From positions 186,001 through 250,000 of the forward strand of contig JACKFC010000001.1 of assembly GCA_020632665.1 (NCBI GenBank): a stretch of DNA of 64,000 bases, in the 5' to 3' direction. The translations under genes and the position numbers were made by a program. The notes beneath the pieces were generated by a model, which was not told the DNA's origin, searched no databases, and worked only from the letters and a program-made list of their open reading frames with translations. This document shows, piece by piece, positions 53,131 to 60,713 of the stretch (positions are counted from its first letter, which is position 1; the number at the start of each line of letters is the position of its first letter). The stretch is from Deltaproteobacteria bacterium. Its GTDB lineage: Bacteria; Myxococcota_A; UBA9042.

Positions 53131-54127
53131 GGACGGCGAGCTCGCGCACCAGCGAACGGACCAAATCGGCCGCCGAACGCCCCTCGGCCTCGGCGCGGAA
53201 GCTCGGCACCAGGCGATGGGCGAGGACCGGCACGGCCAGCGCGTCGACGTCCTCGCGCTCGGGTGCCTTCTTGCCGAGCAGGACGGCGCGGGCCCGCGCC
53301 CCCGCGACCAACCACTGCGAGGCACGCGGCGAAGCGCCGAACGCGATCAGGTTCTGCAGCGCCGCCGGGCAGCTGGCGTCGGCCGGGCGCGAAGCGCGGA
53401 CCAAGCGCACGGCGTAGCGCACGACGTGGTCGGCGACCGGCAGCTCGCGGACCAGGCGCTGGATCGCCAGCACCTCTTCTTTGTCGATGACCGGGGCGAT
53501 CGGGTCGTGGCTGCCAGCGGCGGTGCGCCGGACGATCTCGACCTCGTCCTCTTCACTCGGATAGTCGACCTCGATCGCCAGCATGAAGCGGTCGAGCTGC
53601 GCCTCGGGCAGCGGGTAGGTGCCGTGCTGTTCGATCGGGTTCTGCGTCGCGAGGACCAAGAACGGCGCCTCGAGCGGCATCGTCCGGCCGCCGGCGCTGA
53701 CCTGCCGCTCGGCCATCGCCTGCAGCAGCGCGGCTTGGGTCTTCGGCGGCGTGCGGTTGAGCTCGTCGGCGAGCAGGACGTTGGTGAAGACCGGGCCGCG
53801 CAGGAAGCGGTAGCTGCGCTGGCCGCTGCCGCGGTCCTCCTCGAGCACGTCGGAGCCGGTGACGTCGGCCGGCATCATGTCCGGCGTGAATTGGATGCGC
53901 GCGAAGCCGAGCTGCATGGCCTCGGCGAGGGTCTGGATCAGCAGCGTCTTGGCCAGGCCGGGCACGCCGATCGAGAGCGCGTGGCCACCGGCGAAGAGCG
54001 CGACCAACATCTGCTCGACGACGGCCTGCTGACCGACGACCCTGCGGGCGATGGCGCCGCGGAGGCGCTCGGCAGCCTCGTGGGCGCGGGCGAGCTGCTC
54101 GATCTCGTCGGTGGGCCAGCCAGCCAT
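53123..54127 (-). CDS. MoxR-family AAA+ ATPase
   Basis: The 334-residue ATPase has the MoxR form of Walker A, GVPGLAKT (54-61), Walker B with D121-E122 (VLLADELNRTPPKTQAALL), sensor-1 ATQNP, and an arginine finger region before YPLPEAQLDRFM. MoxR proteins act as chaperones that help vWA-domain partners mature or insert cofactors. Its two downstream neighbours (DUF58 and BatA-like) are the expected partners, so the three very probably form one system. The start at 54127 leaves a 4-base gap after the preceding gene's stop. Confidence 0.95.
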   Translation of the reverse strand: MAGWPTDEIEQLARAHEAAERLRGAIARRVVGQQAVVEQMLVALFAGGHALSIGVPGLAKTLLIQTLAEAMQLGFARIQFTPDMMPADVTGSDVLEEDRGSGQRSYRFLRGPVFTNVLLADELNRTPPKTQAALLQAMAERQVSAGGRTMPLEAPFLVLATQNPIEQHGTYPLPEAQLDRFMLAIEVDYPSEEDEVEIVRRTAAGSHDPIAPVIDKEEVLAIQRLVRELPVADHVVRYAVRLVRASRPADASCPAALQNLIAFGASPRASQWLVAGARARAVLLGKKAPEREDVDALAVPVLAHRLVPSFRAEAEGRSAADLVRSLVRELAVHA

Positions 54128-54131
54128 CTCA

Positions 54132-55067
54132 CTACTCCTTGGCCGCGGCCCCGGGCCGCAGGACGATCGCCACGGTCAGGCCGACGAAGGTCGACGGACT
54201 CCCGTCCCCCAGCCAGCTGTGGGCACCCAGCCCGACACACCAACTCGCGGAGCGCACCGGCGGCGGAGCATAGCGGATCGCTGCGCCGATGGCAGCGCGC
54301 ACCGAGGCCACGTCGCCGTCGCGTTGCAGCACCCCGCCACCGAGGTCGGCGGCGAGCTCCAGGGCGCGCAAGCCCTCGAGTGGACGCCACGCGCCGCGCA
54401 CGCCGAAGCCGGCGAGGATGCCGCCCCCCGCGGCGCTGCCGGGGTCGGGCGCGCCGATCAAGCGGCCGCCGCGCAGGGCGACGCCGATGCTGGCCGTCCG
54501 CTCGGCGGTGAGGACGGCGAAATGCCCGTCGATCCCGACCAGCGGCGCACCGCCGGGTTGGTAGGCGCCGCCCAGGCCGATCCCGATCTCGACGTCGGAG
54601 CCGTGGTCGCGGGACGAGCGCGGCGGCGGCGGGATATGCGGCAGCGCGCCCGGCGTCACCTCGGGCGGCAGCGGCAGCGCGTCGGCGCCGGCCTTGGGCT
54701 GCAGGTCGAGCGCGCCGCGGACGCTGTCGAGCAGCGCCGCGCTATAGGCGGCGTAGACGTTCGGCGGCACCGCGCCGGCGGCGAGTCGATTGTTCGGGGA
54801 GAGGGCGATCCAGCGCGCGAAGACGGCCCGCGCCTCGGTGCTGCGATCCAGCCGGGCATAGGCGAAGGCGAGCAGGCGGAGGTGTTCGCCCGCTTGCGTC
54901 GGATCGGGCTCGCGCCCCTGCAGCTGCTCGATGACGCAGCCGAGCAGGCCCTCGGCGTAGCAGCGTTGGGCCCGTTCGAGCGGCGTCGGCGCCGCCGCTG
55001 CGGCCGGGACGGCGGTCCCGAGGCACAGCAAGGCGACGCCGACGACGCGTCGGAGCGGAACGATCAG
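54132..55067 (-). CDS. Periplasmic or outer-membrane protein with N-terminal TPR-like helices and C-terminal beta domain
   Basis: Of 311 residues read from a CTG at 55067, the first 26 or so form a signal peptide (IVPLRRVVGVALLCLGTAVPAAAAA). Helices follow (ERAQRCYAEGLLGCVIEQL, HLRLLAFAYARLDRSTEARAVFARWIAL) of TPR type. The C-terminal 150 residues alternate glycine and hydrophobic residues (IGIGLGGAYQPGGAPLVGIDGHFAVL) like a small barrel. No family was recognised. No ATG, GTG or TTG with a useful signal is visible; the CTG overlaps the previous stop as CTGA, mirroring the GTGA and ATGA overlaps elsewhere here. The only alternative, a TTG inside the signal, would shorten it. The gene precedes moxR in the operon. 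Confidence 0.6.
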   Translation of the reverse strand: MIVPLRRVVGVALLCLGTAVPAAAAAPTPLERAQRCYAEGLLGCVIEQLQGREPDPTQAGEHLRLLAFAYARLDRSTEARAVFARWIALSPNNRLAAGAVPPNVYAAYSAALLDSVRGALDLQPKAGADALPLPPEVTPGALPHIPPPPRSSRDHGSDVEIGIGLGGAYQPGGAPLVGIDGHFAVLTAERTASIGVALRGGRLIGAPDPGSAAGGGILAGFGVRGAWRPLEGLRALELAADLGGGVLQRDGDVASVRAAIGAAIRYAPPPVRSASWCVGLGAHSWLGDGSPSTFVGLTVAIVLRPGAAAKE

Positions 55068-55354
55068 GCCGGGAACTCGCGGTCGAGCTGCTTGGTCAGC
55101 TGCTCCTTGACCATCCCCTTGGCCATCTTCGCGGCGAAGCCGATCAGGTCGACGTCGACGCTGACGTTGCTGTCGGTCACGGTGAAGGCGCCTTTGAAGA
55201 ACTTGCCCGAGGCGGTGGCGGTGTTGCCGGCCCACGAGACGTCCTGGACCAAGTCGGGCTTGCGCTCCTTGAAGCCGGCGAGGAGCGTCTCGAGCTTCGA
55301 TTTGGCGTCGTCGAGTCCGAAGCTGTGGTTCCGGGAAAGCGAGATATCGGCCAT
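55064..55354 (-). CDS. Polyhydroxyalkanoic acid system-like small protein
   Basis: The 96-residue protein resembles the PHA_gran_rgn family: SLSRNHSFGLDDAKSKLETLLAGFKERKPDL and a beta-rich second half (WAGNTATASGKFFKGAFTVTDSNVSVDVDLIGF) ending with an amphipathic helix. Family members occur near polyhydroxyalkanoate genes, but none lie here, so a general role is more likely. The ATG at 55354 has GGAGG five bases upstream. It is the first gene of a seven-gene minus-strand operon in which every neighbour overlaps or nearly touches. Confidence 0.8.
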   Translation of the reverse strand: MADISLSRNHSFGLDDAKSKLETLLAGFKERKPDLVQDVSWAGNTATASGKFFKGAFTVTDSNVSVDVDLIGFAAKMAKGMVKEQLTKQLDREFPA

Positions 55355-55430
55355 GTCTTCCTCCGTTGGGTCCGTTTGGCGACCGGGCGGGAAGGTGCCC
55401 CAAAGCGATGGTGGCGGCAAGTCGCGGCGG

Positions 55431-55463
55431 GCCGATCGGGCCTCTTGACCGCAGCCGTGGCAT
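55431..55463 (+). repeat. First copy of a 33-base repeated element (see 60511)
   Basis: The same sequence begins at 55431 and 60511 and differs at two bases: GCCGATCGGGCCTCTTGACC followed by GCAGCCGTGGCAT here and GCAGCCACGGCAT there. This copy lies between the PHA-like gene and the HTH gene stop and has no -10 element at normal spacing. Confidence 0.75.
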
Positions 55464-55472
55464 GATCCCGGT

Positions 55473-55937
55473 TCAGGGCTGCAGCGCCGCGTGCGCGCCG
55501 CTTGCCGGTGGTCGCACCGGTGCCTCAAATGCGCTGTGCATCCGAACCTGGATGGCGTCCAGGATCCTGCTCGCCCGCTGAACGGTGATGCCATGGTACT
55601 CGTTGCGCTCGTCGCGCGAGACCTGGGACTCGTGCACACCCAGCAGGCCCGCGAGTTCACGCTGGCTAAGCCCACGGGCGATGCGGAGCGCGACGAGCGT
55701 CCGGCCAAGCCCATGCAGATTGAGCAGTTCGCCGAGATCGCCGCGCTTGAGACGCTCGTAGCTCTGCACTTCCTCTTCGAGTTGGAGATGAAATGACCGT
55801 AGCGGGTCGAGCGCACGCTCGCGCTCATCGTCGCGCAGCCCCATTTCGGCCAGGCGCGCGCTATGCTCTTCGAGCCGGCGCTGTTCTTGTTCGAGGCGAG
55901 CGACAGCCTCGCGGTATTCCGACTCGTTGCGGATCAT
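55473..55937 (-). CDS. XRE-type helix-turn-helix protein of a two-gene module
   Basis: The 154-residue protein has a charged coiled coil (about 10-65) followed by a Cro/CI-type helix-turn-helix (about 76-130: LVALRIARGLSQRELAGLLGVHESQVSRDERNEY). The ATG at 55937 has GGAGGACGTC before it and overlaps the upstream nucleotidyltransferase-like gene by four bases (ATGA). HTH genes downstream of such partners are often antitoxins or autorepressors; that is inference. A perfect palindrome lies ahead of the pair and is a candidate binding site. Its codon use is looser than that of the housekeeping genes nearby. Confidence 0.8.
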   Translation of the reverse strand: MIRNESEYREAVARLEQEQRRLEEHSARLAEMGLRDDERERALDPLRSFHLQLEEEVQSYERLKRGDLGELLNLHGLGRTLVALRIARGLSQRELAGLLGVHESQVSRDERNEYHGITVQRASRILDAIQVRMHSAFEAPVRPPASGAHAALQP

Positions 55938-56482
55938 GACGTCCTCCTGATCTTGATGATGCCGCGGGGCGCGCCGTCTCGACGCGATGTGCGGAAGGCC
56001 GACGGGAACTCGAGCTCGTTCCCGAACTTGTCTCGGATTCCAGCCAATTGGCCATAGTGTGGGTACATTTCGACGCGGTATCGGTGCCACATCGGCAGTT
56101 GGCGCTTTGCGTACCCGAGATAGGGCAGTCGGGAGGAGGGGTCCCACGTCCAGCACTTCTCGGGATCCAGCAAGTTGAGCTCTCGCTGAAGGCGACCGGA
56201 TGCGAGATGCTGAAGATCACAAACGAAGTATCCATCAATATCGTTCGGATGATCCTTGTCTTCGGCGAACGAGCCATCGATGTAGATGTCGGAGATCCCG
56301 ACGGTCCAAAGCTGCTCGACCATGACGGCCAGGTTGTCCACCAACCGGCGCCTCCAGGATGCGTCCCACAGCGGGGAGCCAGCCCCCGGACCGACGACGA
56401 GCAAGGATTCGCGCAATGCGTCCAGCGTCAACTCGTAGTCGCCCGGCGGGAGTAGCCCTCGTTCGTCGAAGCCCGGCAGCAT
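55934..56482 (-). CDS. Nucleotidyltransferase-fold (DUF6932-like) protein
   Basis: This 182-residue protein carries an NTase-like signature: I-D-G-S-F at 68-72, then D81-I-D83 (GS followed by DxD about ten residues later), as in MNT/Cap-type and DUF6932 proteins. The N-terminus (LLPPGDYELTLDALRESLLV) and a C-terminal FRTSRRDGAPRGIIKI region match that group as I recall it. Activity is unknown; relatives are paired with HTH genes and considered toxin-antitoxin or defence components. The ATG at 56482 has GGAGGGCTGA upstream. It is expressed first, followed by the HTH gene with an ATGA overlap. Confidence 0.72.
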   Translation of the reverse strand: MLPGFDERGLLPPGDYELTLDALRESLLVVGPGAGSPLWDASWRRRLVDNLAVMVEQLWTVGISDIYIDGSFAEDKDHPNDIDGYFVCDLQHLASGRLQRELNLLDPEKCWTWDPSSRLPYLGYAKRQLPMWHRYRVEMYPHYGQLAGIRDKFGNELEFPSAFRTSRRDGAPRGIIKIRRTS

Positions 56483-56533
56483 TCAGCCCTCCTTCGTTGG
56501 CACACGACGCCGCAGCTTGGGTATGATGGTATA

Positions 56534-56553
56534 GTTTGACAGAAATGTCAAAC
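56534..56553. promoter_or_regulatory. Perfect palindrome, candidate operator of the NTase/HTH pair
   Basis: GTTTGACA (56534-56541), spacer GAAA, TGTCAAAC (56546-56553): an 8-base perfect inverted repeat. It starts 51 bases before the NTase-like ATG, within the likely promoter region (TATACC on the minus strand just downstream of it). It also lies a few bases from the start of the decayed ParB-like frame on the other side. Confidence 0.6.
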
Positions 56554-56564
56554 ATGACACTCTC

Positions 56565-57277
56565 TTGATCGCCAACATCCGATTCTTGTCCTTGATCGTC
56601 GATACGGCTTCACCTGGGGTGTACGGCATGCAGCGAGATTCTTGGAGAGGGCGAATTCGCGATTCCGTGTCGTCGTCACGTGGTCCCGCCGCGGCGCGTG
56701 CTGCGCCAGATGACGGGGAGGGCCCGCGGCCGCCGTCGCAGGTATCGCTCGCCAGAATCGACGTGACCGACCGCAGTCTGTGCTGCCGCACGCACGTTCG
56801 CGTCGGCCGGCTGGCCGGGGAGATCGCCGAAGTCGGTTTGCAGGTGCCCATCCTGCTTCGCGCCAGTCCGAGGGCAGACTAGCTCTTTTAAGTCGTGGTC
56901 GGCTTCCGCCGCGTGGCAGCCGTGATGGCATTGGGCCATGCGGAGATCCTCGTGCACGTTCGCAACGACCTCGATGACGTGCAGGCATTGCGATTGGCGA
57001 TCGCCAGCAACGCCGCCGGTGCGGCGCTGACCGACCTGGACCGCGCGCGGCTGGTGCTCCGCCTACGCCGCCGACGCCGACGCTGTTCAATCTGGTCGGC
57101 ACTGATCTGCAGCGCGGGCGGGCCCGGCTGTTCGCGCTCGCCATCGACCGCAGCCAACTCAGCGAAGCCGCCGTCGCGTCGCTAGCGGCGGACGCGGCGG
57201 CCCTGCTATCGTTGCTGGGCCAAGACGTGAGCCCGCTGCGCAACGTAGACGAAGGAGAGAGCCATGACCTTGCATGA
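56565..57277 (+). pseudogene. Decayed ParB-like gene
   Basis: Three blocks match a ParB N-terminal domain in order. Frame 1 (to 56880) gives RIDVTDRSLCCRTHVRVG and LAGEIAEVGLQVPILLR. After in-frame TAG (56880-56882) and TAA (56889-56891) stops, the same frame continues as VVVGFRRVAAVMALGHAEI and LTDLDRARLVLRLR. At about 57045-57083 the sense reading moves to another frame that runs to a TGA at 57275-57277 (LFNLVGTDLQRGRARLFALA, then AAVASLAADAAALLSLLG). Two stops plus a frameshift argue for decay. The true original start is unclear (an ATG at 56628 is possible). Assignment rests on motif spacing only. Confidence 0.55.
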
Positions 57278-57286
57278 AGGACGGGA

Positions 57287-57306
57287 GGCGGAAATCGATT
57301 TCCGCC
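57287..57306. repeat. Perfect 20-base palindrome
   Basis: GGCGGAAATC is followed immediately by its reverse complement, giving a hairpin with a minimal loop, just upstream of the lipoprotein start at 57348. It may be a regulatory site or the end of the decayed gene's transcript. Confidence 0.6.
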
Positions 57307-57347
57307 GAGGCCGATGCGCTCGATCGGCGGTTCACGGCACGCAATTC

Positions 57348-58961
57348 ATGCGGCTGCTGCTCGCTTGGGCCTTGCTCGCGACGGCGCTGACCGGCTGCGG
57401 CGAGGACGATGGCGCGGCGTCGAAGGACGCTGGAGCGACAGCCGACGTCTCGGGTGGGGGCGCAGACAGCAGCGTGGATTCTGACGCGGCGGCCGTTGGC
57501 GATGGAGATGGCGCCGCGGCGGACACCGGCGACGCCGAGGTCGGCGACACCGCGGCGGACGTCGTTCCCGCGCAGTCGTGCGTCGAGCACGCCGATTGTG
57601 CCGGCATCGCGAAGCTGTGCATCGAGGGCGTATGCGTCGCTGGGCCTGCTTGCACCTCCGACAAGACGTGCGTGGCCTATGGGGCCGTCTGCGCCAAGGC
57701 GCTCGGATATTGTGCGCCTTGCGTCGTCGACGCCGATTGCGGCGGCGACCAGACGTGCAAGGCGTGGCGCTGCGATGGCACCCCAACGCAGTGCAGCAGC
57801 AGCAAGGAATGCGCCGCGGAGGGCAAGGTCTGCGACAAAGGTGTGGGGAGCTGCGTCTCGTGCGTGACGGTCGACGACTGCGCCAGCGGCGAGACGTGCT
57901 GGCAGAACCAATGCGCCGCGCCGCTCTGCGAGCCGGGTAGCTTGGGCTGCGTCGATGCGCAGACGCAATGGACCTGCGACGCCAACGCGCTGACCAAGAC
58001 GGCCAGTGCCTGCGGGGCAAGCGAGGTCTGCGCCACGAAGGGCTGCGAGAAGCTCATCTGCTCGGCTGGCGAAACGCGCTGCAACACTGCCGGACTGCAG
58101 ACCTGCGAAGCGAGCGGCTTGGTGTGGGGCGCTGCGGTGCCTTGCCCGACCGGCCAGGCGTGCATCGGCAAGAGCTGCCAGGCTGCGGTCTGCGTTCCGG
58201 GAACCAGCGACTGCAAGGACGGCGGCGTCGCGATCTGTGCGGCCGACGGCGCAGGATGGAAGCAGACGCCATGTGCGAGCGCGACGGCTTGTCAGGTCGA
58301 GGCGGGCAAGGCGAGCTGCGTGGCGCTGCTGTGTAGTCCCGGGAGCAAGGCGTGCCAGGGCGAGGTCGTGCAGCTCTGCGCGAATGACGGGCTCTCGGTC
58401 TCGCCCGGCGCGGACTGCGGCAACCCGGGGCCGGGAGGCGCGGCTCAGGTCTGCCTCGGCGGCAAATGCGTGCCAGCGGGGTGCACGGCGGGCGCGACGT
58501 CGTGCGCCGACGATGGCGCGCTGCTGACGTGCAAGGGCGATGGCGCCGGCTGGATCTCCAGCGCGTGCGGCGAAGGCAAGACCTGCCTCGGCGGCGCGTG
58601 CGTCGCGCAAAGCTGCGTTCCGGGGAAGAAAGCCTGTGCAGGTGCGCTGGTCATGGTCTGCAACGCCAACGGGACGGATCAGGAGATCGCACAGGACTGC
58701 GGCCTGACCAGTGATGCTTGTGGTGATGGCGTGTGCGAGGGGGGGCGTGCGCGATCGCTGCGAAATCCTGCGACGACGGCAAGGTCTGCACGGTGGACGC
58801 CTGCGAGGCGAGCAAGGGCTGTACGCATGTGCCGGGGTCTGGCGCTTGTGAAGATGGCGATGCTTGTTCGGACGGCGACACCTGTGCGGACGGCGTCTGC
58901 AAGCCGGGACCGGCGAAGAGCTGCGACGATGGGAACCCGTGTACGGCCGACGCGTGTGTAG
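57348..58961 (+). CDS. N-terminal part of a cysteine-rich lipoprotein, broken at a G run
   Basis: The ATG at 57348 gives a lipobox ALTGC (Cys near 17) and then an Ala/Asp-rich linker and many cysteine-rich modules to about residue 464 (VPAQSCVEHADCAG and similar CxxxxDC / CxxGxC units). An ATG at 57264 has a better ribosome binding site (GGAGAG) but would add a 28-residue non-signal leader. At 58739-58745 there are seven Gs; after that this frame reads Arg-rich nonsense (GGRARSLRNPATTARSAR) to a stop at 58961. The cysteine motifs resume in another frame (see the CDS at 58733). The intact product would be one long lipoprotein with a C-terminal DUF1566-like domain. Confidence 0.75.
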   Translation: MRLLLAWALLATALTGCGEDDGAASKDAGATADVSGGGADSSVDSDAAAVGDGDGAAADTGDAEVGDTAADVVPAQSCVEHADCAGIAKLCIEGVCVAGPACTSDKTCVAYGAVCAKALGYCAPCVVDADCGGDQTCKAWRCDGTPTQCSSSKECAAEGKVCDKGVGSCVSCVTVDDCASGETCWQNQCAAPLCEPGSLGCVDAQTQWTCDANALTKTASACGASEVCATKGCEKLICSAGETRCNTAGLQTCEASGLVWGAAVPCPTGQACIGKSCQAAVCVPGTSDCKDGGVAICAADGAGWKQTPCASATACQVEAGKASCVALLCSPGSKACQGEVVQLCANDGLSVSPGADCGNPGPGGAAQVCLGGKCVPAGCTAGATSCADDGALLTCKGDGAGWISSACGEGKTCLGGACVAQSCVPGKKACAGALVMVCNANGTDQEIAQDCGLTSDACGDGVCEGGRARSLRNPATTARSARWTPARRARAVRMCRGLALVKMAMLVRTATPVRTASASRDRRRAATMGTRVRPTRV

Positions 58962-60070
58962 CGGCCAAGGGCTGTACGAATGAGGCGGGGTCCGAGGGGG
59001 CGAGCTGTGCTGCGGTCGATGGCGGCGTGTGCAAGCTGGGGCAGTGCGTGGCTTCCTGCCCGTTCGGCTACGAGGCGGTGGAGATCGACAAGGGCGGCGT
59101 CAAAGCGATCTCTTGTGCCGCGGTGCAGCAGGTGTGGGGGTTGCGGCCGGAGAGTACGGCGGGGTTGTTGAAGGTCGAGACGATTGGCGGCGGGAAGGTG
59201 CTGGTGGATAGCGGGACTGGAATGATGTGGGAGCCGGGGGTGGTGCAGGGCAGCAAGAAGTGGGACGACGCTGTGAAGGCGTGCGATGAACTGGTTCATG
59301 CGGGGTTCGAGGATTGGCGGCTGCCGACGCTGTGGGAGGCTGTCGCCTTGATAGATTGGGCGACGACGCCAAGCAAGGGGTGCTATGCGCCTGTCGTTTT
59401 CGACGTCTGGGGTGGTGGAGCCTATTCGCCTGGCGACTGGTGGCTGATATTTTGGACATCTACGTTGGCGAAGCTCTCCAAACCCGACCCGTCCACCAAA
59501 AGCCCGTTTACTATTGGATTGTTAGAATCAAACAGCTGCTTTGCAAGTGCGATTGGTAGTACTGAATATAGGAGTGTGCGCTGCGTCAGGACCCAACAGA
59601 CGATTGAGGCCAAACCACAGCGATTTGCGGTGAGTGGCAGCGGTGGCGACGCGGTGGTTTCCGACGGCTGGACGAAGCGTGATTGGCTACAGGCCAACTC
59701 GGCGGGCCCATTGACCTACATGGCGGCGCAAGGCTGGTGCAGCTCGATGAAGGTCGCTGGCGGGGGATGGCGGCTACCGGACTTCCGGGAACTCTACAGT
59801 TTGTTTGGCAATTCTCCAGGATCTGGCTACTTCGATGCCACTGCACTGAGCGAAGGGTCGAAGGACGGACTCGCGACCTCGACGTGGACAACGACAAAGG
59901 GCAACAAGAGCAACTCCAACTTCACCTATCGTGTAGTCGCAACCCTGCTGGGCCCCAGCAACAAGATAGTGACCAATTCAGGCGGCGTGAGTGAAGCGGG
60001 CGACTTCAAGAAGACACCTGGTGGAGACTTGCCCGTACAGTTCACGCGCTGCGTTCGCAACTCAAAGTAG
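58733..60070 (+). CDS. C-terminal part of the same lipoprotein: cysteine modules and DUF1566-like domains
   Basis: This frame begins with a GTG before the seven-G run and directly resumes cysteine modules (AIAAKSCDDGKVCTVDACEASKGC and NPCTADACVAAKGC). From about residue 150 there are two DUF1566/Lcl-type blocks: GTGMMWEPGVVQGSKKWDDAVKACDELVHAGFEDWRLPTLWEA, and later GGGWRLPDFRELYSLFGN. No signal peptide is present, so alone it would be cytosolic and disordered. The sequence after 59,400 is notably AT-richer than the rest. One added G (8) or two fewer (5) would restore one reading frame from the start at 57348. Confidence 0.72.
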   Translation: MRGGACAIAAKSCDDGKVCTVDACEASKGCTHVPGSGACEDGDACSDGDTCADGVCKPGPAKSCDDGNPCTADACVAAKGCTNEAGSEGASCAAVDGGVCKLGQCVASCPFGYEAVEIDKGGVKAISCAAVQQVWGLRPESTAGLLKVETIGGGKVLVDSGTGMMWEPGVVQGSKKWDDAVKACDELVHAGFEDWRLPTLWEAVALIDWATTPSKGCYAPVVFDVWGGGAYSPGDWWLIFWTSTLAKLSKPDPSTKSPFTIGLLESNSCFASAIGSTEYRSVRCVRTQQTIEAKPQRFAVSGSGGDAVVSDGWTKRDWLQANSAGPLTYMAAQGWCSSMKVAGGGWRLPDFRELYSLFGNSPGSGYFDATALSEGSKDGLATSTWTTTKGNKSNSNFTYRVVATLLGPSNKIVTNSGGVSEAGDFKKTPGGDLPVQFTRCVRNSK

Positions 60071-60257
60071 CAAATACAACAACATAATCACGCTTGTTCG
60101 CGAGGGAATTGGGTGGTCATCCTGCCCTGAGGGATCCCCTCGATCGCATCACGGCCTCCCGGGCTTGACCTTCGATCCCACCGACCCCAGCTTGCCGACC
60201 TGTGACCAGGGAGGCAACGATGGCGAAGAACACGAAACGAAAGATGTGGCGAGGAAT

Positions 60258-60437
60258 ATGCCAGACGACATTGCCGCACGGTTCGCTGGAGGTCGCGACG
60301 GGTTCCTCGAATTTCTGGAGTTGCTCCTCATCCCCGACATCGACGGCTTCGGCACCGGAATCCTGGACAGCATCTCCTTCGCCGCCGAGATCGAGCTGCG
60401 CCAGGTCGACATCAAGGGCTGGGTTCACGCCCCGTGA
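60258..60437 (+). CDS. Possible small hypothetical protein
   Basis: This 59-residue reading frame (MPDDIAARFAGGRDGFLEFL, then DIDGFGTGILDSISF) uses strongly GC-rich third positions and has GAGG four bases before the ATG. No family was recognised. A second candidate start in another frame (ATG 60220, GGGAGG upstream) suggests the original gene may have been longer and frameshifted. Alternatively, neither is expressed. Confidence 0.35.
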   Translation: MPDDIAARFAGGRDGFLEFLELLLIPDIDGFGTGILDSISFAAEIELRQVDIKGWVHAP

Positions 60438-60510
60438 GCACGTGGCTGGGATCGCAGAGACGACGCCAGCCGCCGGCATCGGGACCAAACCGGCGTGCCG
60501 ATGCCGATAT

Positions 60511-60543
60511 GCCGATCGGGCCTCTTGACCGCAGCCACGGCAT
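60511..60543 (+). repeat. Second copy of the 33-base repeated element
   Basis: This copy matches the one at 55431 except for two bases. Unlike that copy, it carries a good promoter: TTGACC (60525-60530) is followed after 17 bases by TAGAAA (60548-60553). Confidence 0.75.
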
Positions 60544-60553
60544 CTTCTAGAAA
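60525..60553 (+). promoter_or_regulatory. Candidate sigma-70 promoter
   Basis: TTGACC, 17 bases, TAGAAA; it reads toward the HhH lipoprotein gene at 60714 with a leader of about 155 bases. Confidence 0.5.
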
Positions 60554-60713
60554 GCGCGCCCTTCGTCGAGGTCCGTGGCGGATCTTGCCCCTCGACGACC
60601 GCGCCGCCTCTGCAGCTGTGCAGCCCCGGCGCGAACTGTGAATCCACGGCATCGCTGACGACGCCCCCACCGCGCTGCGGCGTGGCGTCCGCGTCGTGCT
60701 CTGGAGTGTGGGC

